NCBI RefSeq assembly: GCF_009002475.1
Contig: NZ_AP019860.1
Location: forward strand, 5,052,001 to 5,116,000
Length of the DNA stretch: 64,000 bases
Source of the DNA: Candidatus Uabimicrobium amorphum
Lineage (GTDB): Bacteria; Planctomycetota; Uabimicrobiia; Uabimicrobiales; Uabimicrobiaceae
Direction of reading: 5' to 3'
Made by a program: the position numbers and the translations under genes. The notes under the pieces were generated by a model. The model saw only the letters and a list, made by a program, of their open reading frames with translations. It was not told where the DNA came from and ran no database searches. Each line of letters begins with the position of its first letter. Positions within the stretch are counted from its first letter, which is position 1. Positions 25,325 through 34,484 of this stretch are shown piece by piece.

Positions 25325-27337
25325 ATGGCTTATGGATATGGGACTGTTATGACTGTAAAAATAACGATTACGGCAATAGATAAAATTAAAAACCAACAAA
25401 GAAGATATTCAAAATATGTTCCTATGGGAGACTCCTTTGGAATCATTCTTCAAGAAGTAGAAGACCTCAATACGCCTGATAACATTGACGATAGTTATTC
25501 ATGTGTGATAAAGAATAAAGATGGTGAAATTTGGGTTGAAAATTATTTAGAGAATGGGATATATGTAAATGTTGACCATGTTGACGGCACTAGGGAATTG
25601 CGTAGTGGTGATGTCATTTATCTGACAAAAGATATTTTACTAAATATTAAAACCTATGAGCTATCTGGGCGTGAATTATTCCGCTCCACTAAATTTTCTA
25701 AACTACCAATTGTTATCAAAGTCCCTGTGACAAAAAAAGAAGAGAAAAAAGAAATTGAGGACCACAGCAATCCTGTGGGTCATGAAATCGATGGTTATTT
25801 CTTTGAAGAAATTCTCGATTATGGGAACATGGGGATTGTCTACAAGGCAATTCAAAAGTCGCTCAAACGTCCCGTCGCTATAAAAACAGTTGCTCCACAA
25901 CACCTTAATAATCCTACCTTAGTAAAACGATTTATGAATATGGCGAATCTTGCCTGGCGCTTAAATCACCCATACATTGTTCAAATTTATGATACGGGGA
26001 TCAGCCAAGATTTTCGCATGAACTATGTTGTCATGGAATATGTCGAAGGCGAGACTTTAACTTCTCGGCTAAAAGACAAAGGGTACTTAGATATTGAAAC
26101 CACTTGTGAAATTATGTGCCAGCTAGCAAGTGCGCTGTCATTTGCCCACAGACAAAATATCATCCATCGCGATGTGAATCCTTCGAATATAATGCTTACT
26201 AATGATAAATATCTCAAGCTCATTGGGCTTGCTTTGTCTAAAATCGTAGATCCCAGCGAAGAAAAATTGTACTTGACCGCAAAAGGTGAAGCCATGGGGA
26301 CAGAAGGTTATATTTCCCCAGAGCAATTTAAAAGTGCTGCAGACGTGGATTATCGTACAGATCTTTATTCGTTAGGCGTCATCTTTTATCAGTGTTTATG
26401 TGGATGTTTGCCTTATGCCGAAGATATACTAAAAGACCCGGCCAAGTATGGCAAGGCACTAAAATACAAACCCAAGTTGGCTCCTAACAAAGTGAAGCCA
26501 GCAATTCCGCAGCCACTGAGTGACATCGTCATGAAATGTCTGGAGCCATCTCCAGCAAAGAGATATCAAAAGGCCGAAGAAATTTTTCAAGATATCAAAG
26601 TATATACAGAAACTCAGCAACTCTCTGTTGCCCAAAAACGTATCCGCGCAATGTTCCCGAAGACGCCCGAAGTTCCAGGCTACGAGTTCCACGTAACATT
26701 TGAACCGATGGAAGAAATCGGGGGAGATTTTTATGATTTCGTCAAACTTGATGATAACAAAATGGGAATTGTGATTGGAGATGTTACCGGACATGGGGTA
26801 GAAGCCGCTGTTGTGATGGGGATGGTCAAATCCATCGTGAAATTGATGTCTAAAAATTTAGATTCACCTGTTGAAGTGTTAGAGTATGCCAACCAAGAAC
26901 TTCATCCCGATATGGATACCACAACGTTTACTACCGCTGGTTATGGTGTCCTTGACTTAGAACAAAAGGTGTTTTCTTTTGCACGCGCGGGGCATAATCC
27001 ACTTATTCTTTACAACCAGGAACGCGATCCGAAACTTACCACCTTTCTTCCAAAAGGAACTATCATTGGTGTTCCTTGGGCATTGAAGTGTGAAGAGGCA
27101 AAGATTCCATTACAATCAGGTGATATCGTTATTCAATACACCGATGGTATTACCGAAGCTAAGTCAAAAGCTGGAGAAGAGTACGGTTTTGAAAAACTGT
27201 GCGAAGTGATTGAATTATCAAGTGCCTCCGATTTAGAGGAAGTCATTAAAATTGTCAAAGATGATGTGGGAGAGTTTTCTAAAGGGGCTCATGAGGACGC
27301 TGATGATATTACCATCCTTGCCTTTAAAGTGAAGTAA
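25325..27337 (+). CDS. FHA-like domain - pseudokinase - SpoIIE/PPM phosphatase
   Basis: A 670-residue protein. Residues about 10-120 resemble an FHA domain (SCVIKNKDGEIWVENYLENGIYVN, LRSGDVIYL). Residues about 155-420 have the Hanks kinase fold, but key sites are changed: the glycine loop reads DYGNMGIV, the HRD loop is HRDVNPSN (281-288, catalytic-loop Lys replaced by Asn285), and DFG is replaced by GLA (301-303). Lys187 is kept. Residues about 450-670 are a PP2C-like SpoIIE phosphatase with all expected acidic motifs: GGDFYD, GDVTGHG, AGHNP, YTDGITEA, DDIT. So it is probably an active phosphatase controlled by a ligand- or protein-binding pseudokinase. A STAS protein at 33887 is a candidate substrate. 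The start is uncertain; ATG 25349 is possible. Confidence 0.88.
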   Translation: MAYGYGTVMTVKITITAIDKIKNQQRRYSKYVPMGDSFGIILQEVEDLNTPDNIDDSYSCVIKNKDGEIWVENYLENGIYVNVDHVDGTRELRSGDVIYLTKDILLNIKTYELSGRELFRSTKFSKLPIVIKVPVTKKEEKKEIEDHSNPVGHEIDGYFFEEILDYGNMGIVYKAIQKSLKRPVAIKTVAPQHLNNPTLVKRFMNMANLAWRLNHPYIVQIYDTGISQDFRMNYVVMEYVEGETLTSRLKDKGYLDIETTCEIMCQLASALSFAHRQNIIHRDVNPSNIMLTNDKYLKLIGLALSKIVDPSEEKLYLTAKGEAMGTEGYISPEQFKSAADVDYRTDLYSLGVIFYQCLCGCLPYAEDILKDPAKYGKALKYKPKLAPNKVKPAIPQPLSDIVMKCLEPSPAKRYQKAEEIFQDIKVYTETQQLSVAQKRIRAMFPKTPEVPGYEFHVTFEPMEEIGGDFYDFVKLDDNKMGIVIGDVTGHGVEAAVVMGMVKSIVKLMSKNLDSPVEVLEYANQELHPDMDTTTFTTAGYGVLDLEQKVFSFARAGHNPLILYNQERDPKLTTFLPKGTIIGVPWALKCEEAKIPLQSGDIVIQYTDGITEAKSKAGEEYGFEKLCEVIELSSASDLEEVIKIVKDDVGEFSKGAHEDADDITILAFKVK

Positions 27338-27662
27338 AAATCTATTTTTATTTATATGACTCTTCCAATTCACCGCAATTATCTCTCAGAATGAGAATTG
27401 AAAATGATGTAGGGATACCCTGCATCATTTTTCATTAAACGAACGATTTGCTTAGCAAAAAGATTACTATTTTTTCGATCTCGATCCTGCTCCCGATCCC
27501 GCTCCCGTAGAAACAAAAAACCATTTTCACAAATTGATGCTCAATATGAATTTTTAACTTGGGTTATTATTCAGGGGCGTTTTATCTACAAACTAGCACA
27601 AGTTATAAGATGTAACGTTATCTATTTATAATTCTTATAGGTTTAATTGATGGAATCATAAC
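27338..27662. other. Intergenic region with terminator and short hexamer repeat
   Basis: No gene is seen. It holds the terminator at 27401-27432 and, at 27476-27507, a short degenerate hexamer array (CGATCT, CGATCC, TGCTCC, CGATCC, CGCTCC). The remaining bases before 27663 are AT-rich, with no clear promoter. Confidence 0.5.
27401..27432 (+). terminator. Intrinsic terminator
   Basis: AAAATGATGTAGGG pairs with CCCTGCATCATTTT (one G-U) across ATA, followed by more T residues. It ends the pseudokinase-phosphatase gene. Confidence 0.8.
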
Positions 27663-30600
27663 ATGGTAAAAAACAGTGATGTTTTGTTTGGAAGAACGGC
27701 TGCCACATACCAATTCGTAAAGCGCGAAGATATTAAAATGTGTGTCGTAGAGGTAAGTACCTCAAGAGTTCTTGGTTTAAAAAAACATATTGCACAAGTT
27801 ATGTACGAACGAGGATTGCTTTCGATAGAGCAAATTTTCGCTGTTTATTATTCCATGATTCGTGCACAGCAAATTAAAAAAATACGCAACTATCGCGTTT
27901 GCCAATTTACCTTTGCCGATGATGAAGTTTTCTACGAAGCGATAGGCGGCAAAACAAGTTTTCAAGATGACGAAAATTTCTCCGCAGAAGAATTTAAAAA
28001 AAAATTTGCGATATGTGTTGAAGATTTGAATTTGTGTATTGATATTCAAGCAAAATTAGAAAACTCCCAAATAAAAACCCCTCTTTTAAATATTTTATTC
28101 CACAAAAAAATTCTTTCTGATCCTATTAAAAATCTAATTCCCAATGTCGAAGATAAAATTGGTAGCTTGAATATTGCAAAAGGCTTTGATAGCAAAACGG
28201 TAAAAAAGAGCATTGCTGTGCTTATCAATCAAATCGCAATTGTAAATAATAAAATGTCGCTAGAAAATGCCAAAGAGGCTTTGACTAAGTGGGAGGGATC
28301 TTTAGGGGTTACCGAGCTTAGTTTGAAATATCTGGAAGTCTGTTTTTATTGTGAGTTTTTAAAGACAGAAGATTGCCAAAAAATAGCATCTTTTTTGAAA
28401 AAAGTGTCTGGCATTGAATATAGTCTTCGCTTTGATCTAATTTGCCTTAGTGACAAAGAACAACAGTTCTTTGAGAAAATGCGAGAAGAAAAGCAGCTAA
28501 AAGAAAGCATTGTGGATGAAGGACTCGAAATTCAAGAATTGTTTGCAAAACACAACCTCAGTGTACCTCTTTCACATATATTAATACTCAAGGGGAATTT
28601 GAAAAGAGAAGCCATTGCAAAAAAATGGGCGGATTCTCAGCGTATAAAGCTAGTACGTGAAATGGCCGATGATACCAATGTTAGCGCAACCGTGCAGGCA
28701 ACCGTCGAACTACCAACGCATGAGGAATATGTTGATCCCCAAGAATTTGCAGAAACAGAAGAGTTTGAAAAAGAACTGGATGAAACTTTTCGTACTTCAC
28801 AGTCGATGCAAAAGCAAGCTTTGCAAGGAGAATTGCAAAAATTACGCGAGCGTTTGAAAAGTGCCAACCCTATTGAAATGAAAACCATTAACACCATTCT
28901 TGGGCACTATCAAAAAGCAGATACAACAATTAAAAAGACTGTTTTTACGGCGACGATTGTCGTGTTATCGATTATGATTGGTATATTTATCGCTTATGAG
29001 CAGGCAGCGTCTAGTGTTGAAGATAAAAAAAATCCGACAAAAATTACTGAAAAACCGCGTGAGAAAACCATAGAGGAGCTGTTGCAAATTTCGCGTAATG
29101 CCATTAACAAATATCAATTTTTGAAGGTATACAATACATATTTGAAAATTATTTCGCAGAATAAAGATGTAAAGCAAAATGGTAAATTATCTTTACGAGC
29201 TAGTGAGTTTCGTTCGTTGGGTAAACTCATCACATCTCTTAAAGAAGCGGTAAATTTTGAAAAGAAAGTGGCACATGTTAGCGGACACAATGTTTATATT
29301 GAAAAAGTAAAAGAGGAAACCATTGTCGTTAACGAGCAAAACAATATTTATGAAATAAAGCGTAATGTGATCAATCCTACGGAACTTCTCAATATACTTT
29401 TCCTCTATTCTATTGATCGTAAATATCCTTGGGAAATGGCGTTATTTTGTTACGAATATAATCTCAATATGCAAGCAAAAAAAATGCTGGTGAGATTCGT
29501 TACGCAAAATCCCACCCAGGAAAATATTGCTTGGAAACTCATGTCTTCAAAAACAGGGATTCCGATACCTGAAGGTGGGTACGTGGTGTACCAAGATGAA
29601 TTTATTTCTCAAAGTGAATACAATGAAATCCAGTTAGCCATCCAAAGAAAAGAGCAACAGGAAAAACAACAACAGCAAAAACAACAACAAAATGTGATAA
29701 AGAAGCAGCAAGTTCCCCCCCTAAAAAAATGGGAAAACAAACAAAAAGAATCTTTACGAAAGCGCCGTGCGCTTTATGCAAAAATGGCCAAACAACAAGG
29801 TTATGTCTTTTTTGATCATCGTTGGACACTGCCGCAAACCGTAAAACGCGAAAATGAAATGTATGATCGAAAGAATAAGGGATTTGTATGGTTTAATGGT
29901 GAGTGGCATGTGAAAAAGAATTTGGGGAATTGGTCACTGGTTACTCTACGTAAAGAGATGCTCAGTGGATATCTCTTACAAAATAAAGACACAAAACTTT
30001 ACACGTTGCGTACTACCGAAGGGGTAAGGTATTTATCTTCAGCGCAAATTTTGCGAAAAGTGCAGTTCCCTTCTCCTTGGGAAACTTACTTGTTGGTCGC
30101 GAAGAAACTAGCCGACAATAATATCCAAGCGCAGTATCAACTGGGATTGTGGTGTTTGGAAAAGAATTTAGAATTACCCGCACAAATACAATTTGAGAAG
30201 GTGATTTCCTTAACACCAAATCATCGTGCAGCAAGAAAATTTTTGGGATTTACTTATTCTAATTCACGCTGGTATTGGCCCACCGAAAAAGTTCCGGAAA
30301 AAGTACTTTTCGCACAACAATGGCTGTCCAAACTACAGGCACGTTACTATGGACTTGTGGAACACAATGAAAAAATGGTTGTGGACTTTTCGATTTTAGA
30401 CTACCAGAAACCTTCACAGCATACGTTTGCAGAAAAAGAAATTGCACAAGAGATTTTTGGGGGAAAGCCTCAACGTTTAGGTAAACGCTGGAAAATTATC
30501 TATAATTTTTCTCCGTCTATGAACTTAGGACCTTGGGAAAATGTCACCCGAGGCAAGACTTCGGCTGCGGGGGCTATTATCAATGAATATTTGGAAGTAA

Positions 30601-32318
30601 GTGCGGATGCCTCTGCCCCAGCATTTGCTCATCTACATGTTCCTTTTACCGGAAAAGTACAAGTTAAATTTCAAGGACAAATCGCACCGCGTAGTAAGTA
30701 CAATTTGTATGCAAAAGTGTATCATGAAGATGCAAAAGACAATGGTGGTTACCTATTTGCTCTTAACTGGAGAAAAAGTTTACAAGATAAAAATAGCCAG
30801 AACATTATTCAGTGTTACCAGGATAACCAGTTGCAGATACTTGCCAGTACCAAGTCGCCAACAATACCAAGTGGCAAAAATTATAAAATTCATATAAACG
30901 CTCACAATGGTAGACTTTCGTTGAATCTTAGTGGCGGGCGTTTGTTGAATGTACGCGAGAACAAGACCTACCAACAAGGAGGTGTCAGTTTTGGTACATT
31001 TGACTCACGCGTGAGATTTGATGATATCACCGTCATCGGTGAAGTAGATCAAAAATGGTTTACGGAACAGGTTGCGTTGACAAAGCTTCGATTGCAAGAG
31101 AAGAAAGTGACGAAAAATGTATGGGTGAACGGTATACCTAAATCTCTAGCAAAATACTATACGCAGTTAGACCAAAATTCACGTTCTTCTCTGGAAAAGG
31201 TATATAAAACGCTTGTGGAAGGTGACTTGCTTGTGGGACAAAAGCTCATCGAGGAATTGTATGCGGCATATCCACGAAATCCTTTTATCTTACTTTCGCG
31301 GGCAAGACTTTACAACGAGATGAAAAACTACACCGCCGCGATTAAAGACTGTTCTGACGTGATCCAAATATTAAAAGACAAAAATGAAGATGAACTTTAC
31401 ACTGTTTATGTCGTTCGCGGTATAGCACATAATTTTTTACAGCATTATAAAGATGCTCTCCAAGATTATCTTCAAGCGCAGACAATTGCCCCAGAAGAGT
31501 TTTTGACAAGTTATCTTTTGTGTAGTTGGCACTTGCAAAACAATGATATCGGAAAAGCGCAATCTATTTTGAAAACATACATAGGGCAAGACCCTGAGAA
31601 CAAGGAAGCGAAAAAATATTTTTCGTACATCAAAGAATATAATACGCCTTATCAAACGGCAAATTACAAATTGACAGAAAAAAAACAAGTTGTTGGTGAC
31701 TACCTCGAAAATGTGAATAAACGTTTTCGTAAACTTATGCAAATAGCACAGCCTTCTGTTTCGTCAACAACCGTTGAAATATTTTCGCAACAAAATGCGT
31801 TGCAGAAATATTTAGATAGTCACTTGTTTGCAGAGCCTAAATTTAGCAACTTCGTATTTTCTCCACAGCAACATATGCTTGCCGGTTGTACCGATCTGCA
31901 CAATGAAGTAATGATTTTACAATTGAACAAAGCATGTATTTTTGAACTTGTAGTGGGAAAAAATCTTCCGGTGTGGCTAAAAGAAGGAATGGTCGAAAAT
32001 TTTGCACAACAAAAAATTTCGCTATACCATTATTTTAGAATCAAGGATATTATTCGCACTGGTAAGGCAGACCTGAATAAAATAACTGATGATGAATTAT
32101 TTTATGGCACGGAGTTTCTTGAAAATCGTTCTTTGAGTTACGCTTGGGTTTATTTCTTGTTAAACTCCAAGTATGAGAAAGATTTTAAGAGATTTTTATA
32201 CGAGACACTACGCAAAGGAAAACCCCAAGAATTACTTGCGGAAATTTTACTACAGGAAAAAGAACAAGAAATTAGCAATGATTTTATGCGTTTTTGGAAT
32301 AAGATGTCTTGGAAATAA
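27663..32318 (+). CDS. Large single-TM protein with LamG-like, TPR and degenerate peptidase-MA-like regions
   Basis: A 1551-residue protein. Residues 1-420 are probably cytosolic, with short motifs like VMYERGLLSIEQI that recall the MshEN/PilB N-terminal repeat (weak). One membrane helix lies at about 425-445 (TVFTATIVVLSIMIGIFIAY). A Gln-rich stretch follows near 665-685. Residues about 945-1130 resemble a DUF1080/concanavalin-like jelly roll (YLFALNWR, RFDDITVIG). Residues about 1165-1330 are TPR repeats (NPFILLSRARLYNEMKNYTA). The end has LPVWLKEGMVENFAQ (about 1435-1449), the second motif of peptidase-MA-like proteins, but no upstream HExxH, so it is probably not a protease. Function unknown. 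Confidence 0.75.
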   Translation: MVKNSDVLFGRTAATYQFVKREDIKMCVVEVSTSRVLGLKKHIAQVMYERGLLSIEQIFAVYYSMIRAQQIKKIRNYRVCQFTFADDEVFYEAIGGKTSFQDDENFSAEEFKKKFAICVEDLNLCIDIQAKLENSQIKTPLLNILFHKKILSDPIKNLIPNVEDKIGSLNIAKGFDSKTVKKSIAVLINQIAIVNNKMSLENAKEALTKWEGSLGVTELSLKYLEVCFYCEFLKTEDCQKIASFLKKVSGIEYSLRFDLICLSDKEQQFFEKMREEKQLKESIVDEGLEIQELFAKHNLSVPLSHILILKGNLKREAIAKKWADSQRIKLVREMADDTNVSATVQATVELPTHEEYVDPQEFAETEEFEKELDETFRTSQSMQKQALQGELQKLRERLKSANPIEMKTINTILGHYQKADTTIKKTVFTATIVVLSIMIGIFIAYEQAASSVEDKKNPTKITEKPREKTIEELLQISRNAINKYQFLKVYNTYLKIISQNKDVKQNGKLSLRASEFRSLGKLITSLKEAVNFEKKVAHVSGHNVYIEKVKEETIVVNEQNNIYEIKRNVINPTELLNILFLYSIDRKYPWEMALFCYEYNLNMQAKKMLVRFVTQNPTQENIAWKLMSSKTGIPIPEGGYVVYQDEFISQSEYNEIQLAIQRKEQQEKQQQQKQQQNVIKKQQVPPLKKWENKQKESLRKRRALYAKMAKQQGYVFFDHRWTLPQTVKRENEMYDRKNKGFVWFNGEWHVKKNLGNWSLVTLRKEMLSGYLLQNKDTKLYTLRTTEGVRYLSSAQILRKVQFPSPWETYLLVAKKLADNNIQAQYQLGLWCLEKNLELPAQIQFEKVISLTPNHRAARKFLGFTYSNSRWYWPTEKVPEKVLFAQQWLSKLQARYYGLVEHNEKMVVDFSILDYQKPSQHTFAEKEIAQEIFGGKPQRLGKRWKIIYNFSPSMNLGPWENVTRGKTSAAGAIINEYLEVSADASAPAFAHLHVPFTGKVQVKFQGQIAPRSKYNLYAKVYHEDAKDNGGYLFALNWRKSLQDKNSQNIIQCYQDNQLQILASTKSPTIPSGKNYKIHINAHNGRLSLNLSGGRLLNVRENKTYQQGGVSFGTFDSRVRFDDITVIGEVDQKWFTEQVALTKLRLQEKKVTKNVWVNGIPKSLAKYYTQLDQNSRSSLEKVYKTLVEGDLLVGQKLIEELYAAYPRNPFILLSRARLYNEMKNYTAAIKDCSDVIQILKDKNEDELYTVYVVRGIAHNFLQHYKDALQDYLQAQTIAPEEFLTSYLLCSWHLQNNDIGKAQSILKTYIGQDPENKEAKKYFSYIKEYNTPYQTANYKLTEKKQVVGDYLENVNKRFRKLMQIAQPSVSSTTVEIFSQQNALQKYLDSHLFAEPKFSNFVFSPQQHMLAGCTDLHNEVMILQLNKACIFELVVGKNLPVWLKEGMVENFAQQKISLYHYFRIKDIIRTGKADLNKITDDELFYGTEFLENRSLSYAWVYFLLNSKYEKDFKRFLYETLRKGKPQELLAEILLQEKEQEISNDFMRFWNKMSWK

Positions 32319-32364
32319 TGCATAATAATATCAGAACTTTTATTCAGAAAATACGTTACTTAAA

Positions 32365-32636
32365 TAGGGCGTGTTGTCAATTAACTTTTATAGGCAAACT
32401 TCGGGACTGTCATCAATTAAAGAAATTTCCTTTACTGTGTCATCCCGCACTTGATGCGGGATCCACGCTTTTTGAGAGAAAAAACAATAAAAGAAAAAAA
32501 TTCTTATGTAAAAAGAAAGTCTTATTTTTATTGAGTTTTGTACTTTTATTTGTGGATTCCTGGTCAAGCCAGGAATGACACCATATGCATATTTTATTTA
32601 CACTTAGTGTTCTTAGCTAATTGATGACATGCCCTA
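32365..32636. mobile_element. MITE-like element with terminal inverted repeats
   Basis: The left end TAGGGCGTGTTGTCAATTAA (32365-32384) is inverted at the right end (32617-32636; read inward TAGGGCATGTCATCAATTAG). The termini begin and end with TA, as for IS630/Tc1-mariner-type target sites. Inside are two palindromic repeats (32437-32468 and 32551-32582) in opposite orientation and no transposase. It lies in the gap of more than 300 bases between the TPR protein and the toroid protein, whose ribosome site follows it. A perfect TIR-only relative is at 63106-63152. Confidence 0.65.
32437..32582. repeat. Pair of inverted palindromic repeats inside the MITE-like element
   Basis: GTGTCATCCCGCACTTGATG... 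at 32437-32468 and TGTGGATTCCTGGTCAAGCC... at 32551-32582 belong to the family seen at 22743-23055. The stems are CCCGCA/TGCGGG and TTCCTGG/CCAGGAA. The spacer is A-rich, and no protein-coding signal is evident in it. Confidence 0.75.
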
Positions 32637-32684
32637 CATAAAATTGGGTAAACAGATAAACATCTTTAAATTAGGAGGTACGCT

Positions 32685-33794
32685 TTGAGATATCTTGTTA
32701 TTGTTTTGCTTGCTAGTATGTTTTTGCCACAAATGAGTTTTGCTGATGAGAAAAAATCAACTTCCGTAAAACTTTCAAAAGAAACAAAAGGGAAAGTAAA
32801 GTCCGCGATAGACCGTGGGGTGCGCTACTTGCGTTACTCCCAAAACAAAGAAGGGCATTGGGGACATCCAGGAGTAACAGCTCTTGTTTTGTATTCTTTT
32901 TTTCTAAGCCCTCGCAAGTATGGTCCTGATGATGGACCATGGGTTCGCAGACCGATCGAACACCTTGTGAGTTTGCAGAAAAAAAATGGAGGCATATATG
33001 CAACGAATTTAGGCAACTATATTACCGCGGTTGCTCTACTTGCATTGTCGGGGAATCCCGATGTGGCAAAACAGCATGAAGATGTTATCAAGAAAGCACA
33101 GCAATATTTGGTTGATTTACAGTGCGATGAAGGCGAAGGCTACGATCCTGCAAAAGATCCCTTCTATGGTGGAGTTGGCTATGGTGGAGATGAACGTCCT
33201 GACCTGTCGAATACTCAATATGCAATGGAAGCACTACATGACTCAGGCCTATCGAAAGACCATGAAGTATATAAGAAAGCCCTGATTTTTTTACAACGTT
33301 GCCAAAATCGTACCGAGAGTAACGACCAAATTGGTAAAGGCTGGGTAGCTAATGACGGTGGATTCGTATATTATCCTGCAAATAGCAAGGCAGGAAGTGA
33401 TGGTAGCAAATATCGCTCTTACGGTAGTATGACTTACGCGGGTATTAAAAGTTATATTTATGCAAGCGTAGATAAAAATGATCCACGTGTTCAAGCGGCA
33501 TATAAGTGGATAGCAAGTAACTACGACCTTAGCGAAAATCCAGGAGGTGTCGGACACAAAGGACTTTTTTATTATTACCACACCTTTGCAAAAACCATGA
33601 GTGTTTACGGAGAAGATACCATTACCGACGATAAAAATGTTGTGCATAACTGGCGTGAAGATTTAGCCAAGGTTTTGCTTGAAAAACAACGTGAGGATGG
33701 ATCTTGGGTGAATACACAAGATAAATGGTGGGAGGGTGATCCCCGATTGGTTACGGCTTATGCTGTACTGGCATTGTCTATTTGTTACAAATAA
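32685..33794 (+). CDS. Secreted prenyltransferase/squalene-cyclase-repeat (alpha-toroid) protein
   Basis: A 369-residue protein with a TTG start, supported by AGGAGG six bases upstream and by the signal peptide RYLVIVLLASMFLPQMSFA that follows. The mature part has repeated helical units ending in QW-like motifs: LRYSQNKEGHWGHPGVTALV, LVSLQKKNGGIYATNLGNYI, QREDGSWVNTQDKWWEGDPR. These mark the alpha/alpha toroid of terpene cyclases and prenyltransferases. The acidic DXDD or zinc residues of the enzymes are not evident, so it is probably not a terpene cyclase. Secreted toroid proteins of this kind are common in planctomycetes and their function is unknown. Confidence 0.85.
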   Translation: MRYLVIVLLASMFLPQMSFADEKKSTSVKLSKETKGKVKSAIDRGVRYLRYSQNKEGHWGHPGVTALVLYSFFLSPRKYGPDDGPWVRRPIEHLVSLQKKNGGIYATNLGNYITAVALLALSGNPDVAKQHEDVIKKAQQYLVDLQCDEGEGYDPAKDPFYGGVGYGGDERPDLSNTQYAMEALHDSGLSKDHEVYKKALIFLQRCQNRTESNDQIGKGWVANDGGFVYYPANSKAGSDGSKYRSYGSMTYAGIKSYIYASVDKNDPRVQAAYKWIASNYDLSENPGGVGHKGLFYYYHTFAKTMSVYGEDTITDDKNVVHNWREDLAKVLLEKQREDGSWVNTQDKWWEGDPRLVTAYAVLALSICYK

Positions 33795-33804
33795 CAAATA
33801 AATC

Positions 33805-33833
33805 TTGATAACTGCTTGAATAACTAGTATATT
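33805..33833 (+). promoter_or_regulatory. Promoter for the STAS gene
   Basis: TTGATA (33805-33810), 17 bases, TATATT (33828-33833), about 54 bases before the start at 33887. Confidence 0.6.
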
Positions 33834-33886
33834 GGCATTGTCAAAAGTATAATTTCTAGCAGTTCAATTTTAGTTGTGGCAAACCT

Positions 33887-34249
33887 ATGGAATTCCAAAT
33901 TACTTCAGAATTTAAGAATTACGAAACAATCGGGGATGTAGCTATTCTAAGCTTCATTGGTTCTGTAGATCAGAAAAGTATGCAAGTCATTGAAGCAAGT
34001 ATTAGTGAGTGCTACTCCAAAGATATCAAGTTTTACATTTTTGATTTTGGGCAAACTCACAATATAAATAGTACAGGTATTGGTGTTCTAATCAATATCA
34101 CTTCTCAAATTGGCATGGCAAGTGGTTGTGCTTGTCTCATAAATGCAGATAAGTTTAAAAACTTGATAGAAACAATCGGGCTTTCCGATCGACTACCTAT
34201 CGTCGGAGACGAAGAAAAAGCTATCGAGTACATTAAGAGTAATTTATAA
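33887..34249 (+). CDS. STAS-domain anti-sigma-factor antagonist-like protein
   Basis: A 120-residue single STAS domain. The phosphorylation loop reads NINSTGIGVLI, with Ser62 at the site phosphorylated in SpoIIAA/RsbV, followed by the usual helix and GLSDRLPIVGDEEKAIEY. Such proteins bind anti-sigma kinases when dephosphorylated by a SpoIIE-type phosphatase. One such phosphatase domain is encoded at 25325-27337, so the two could be partners (inference; they are not adjacent). It has its own promoter and a hairpin after it. Confidence 0.9.
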   Translation: MEFQITSEFKNYETIGDVAILSFIGSVDQKSMQVIEASISECYSKDIKFYIFDFGQTHNINSTGIGVLINITSQIGMASGCACLINADKFKNLIETIGLSDRLPIVGDEEKAIEYIKSNL

Positions 34250-34260
34250 AATTACTACCA

Positions 34261-34301
34261 CTTTTAGGAATTAACGAGAATAATCTCGTTATTCCTAAAA
34301 G
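34261..34301. terminator. Hairpin after the STAS gene
   Basis: CTTTTAGGAATTAACGAG pairs with CTCGTTATTCCTAAAAG with a one-base bulge. No T-run follows, so termination is likely but not certain. Confidence 0.55.
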
Positions 34302-34449
34302 CATCCCTATGAATCACCACCTCTCTGCACATATATACGAAAACTAATCTTCTTATCAAGGAAATACTCTGCGAGCCAATATATTTGGGCGTCTTATCGC
34401 TAATAGCTTATTTGTAATGCTATTTATGGGAAAAAAATTTTTTTTACTC

Positions 34450-34478
34450 TTGACATTTCTTCTACAGAAAGGTAATCT
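34450..34478 (+). promoter_or_regulatory. Orphan sigma-70-type promoter
   Basis: TTGACA (34450-34455), 17 bases, TAATCT (34473-34478). No open frame of useful length follows before the terminator at 34795. Confidence 0.7.
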
Positions 34479-34484
34479 ATTCAC

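Noticed and set aside
27476..27507. Hexamer array CGATCC/CGCTCC as a protein-binding repeat
   Set aside because: Only about five degenerate units; probably slippage. Recorded in the intergenic entry but not enough for a functional claim.
32309..32578. 89-codon plus-strand frame
   Set aside because: It starts inside the end of the upstream gene and runs through the MITE-like element and its palindromes; no family features.
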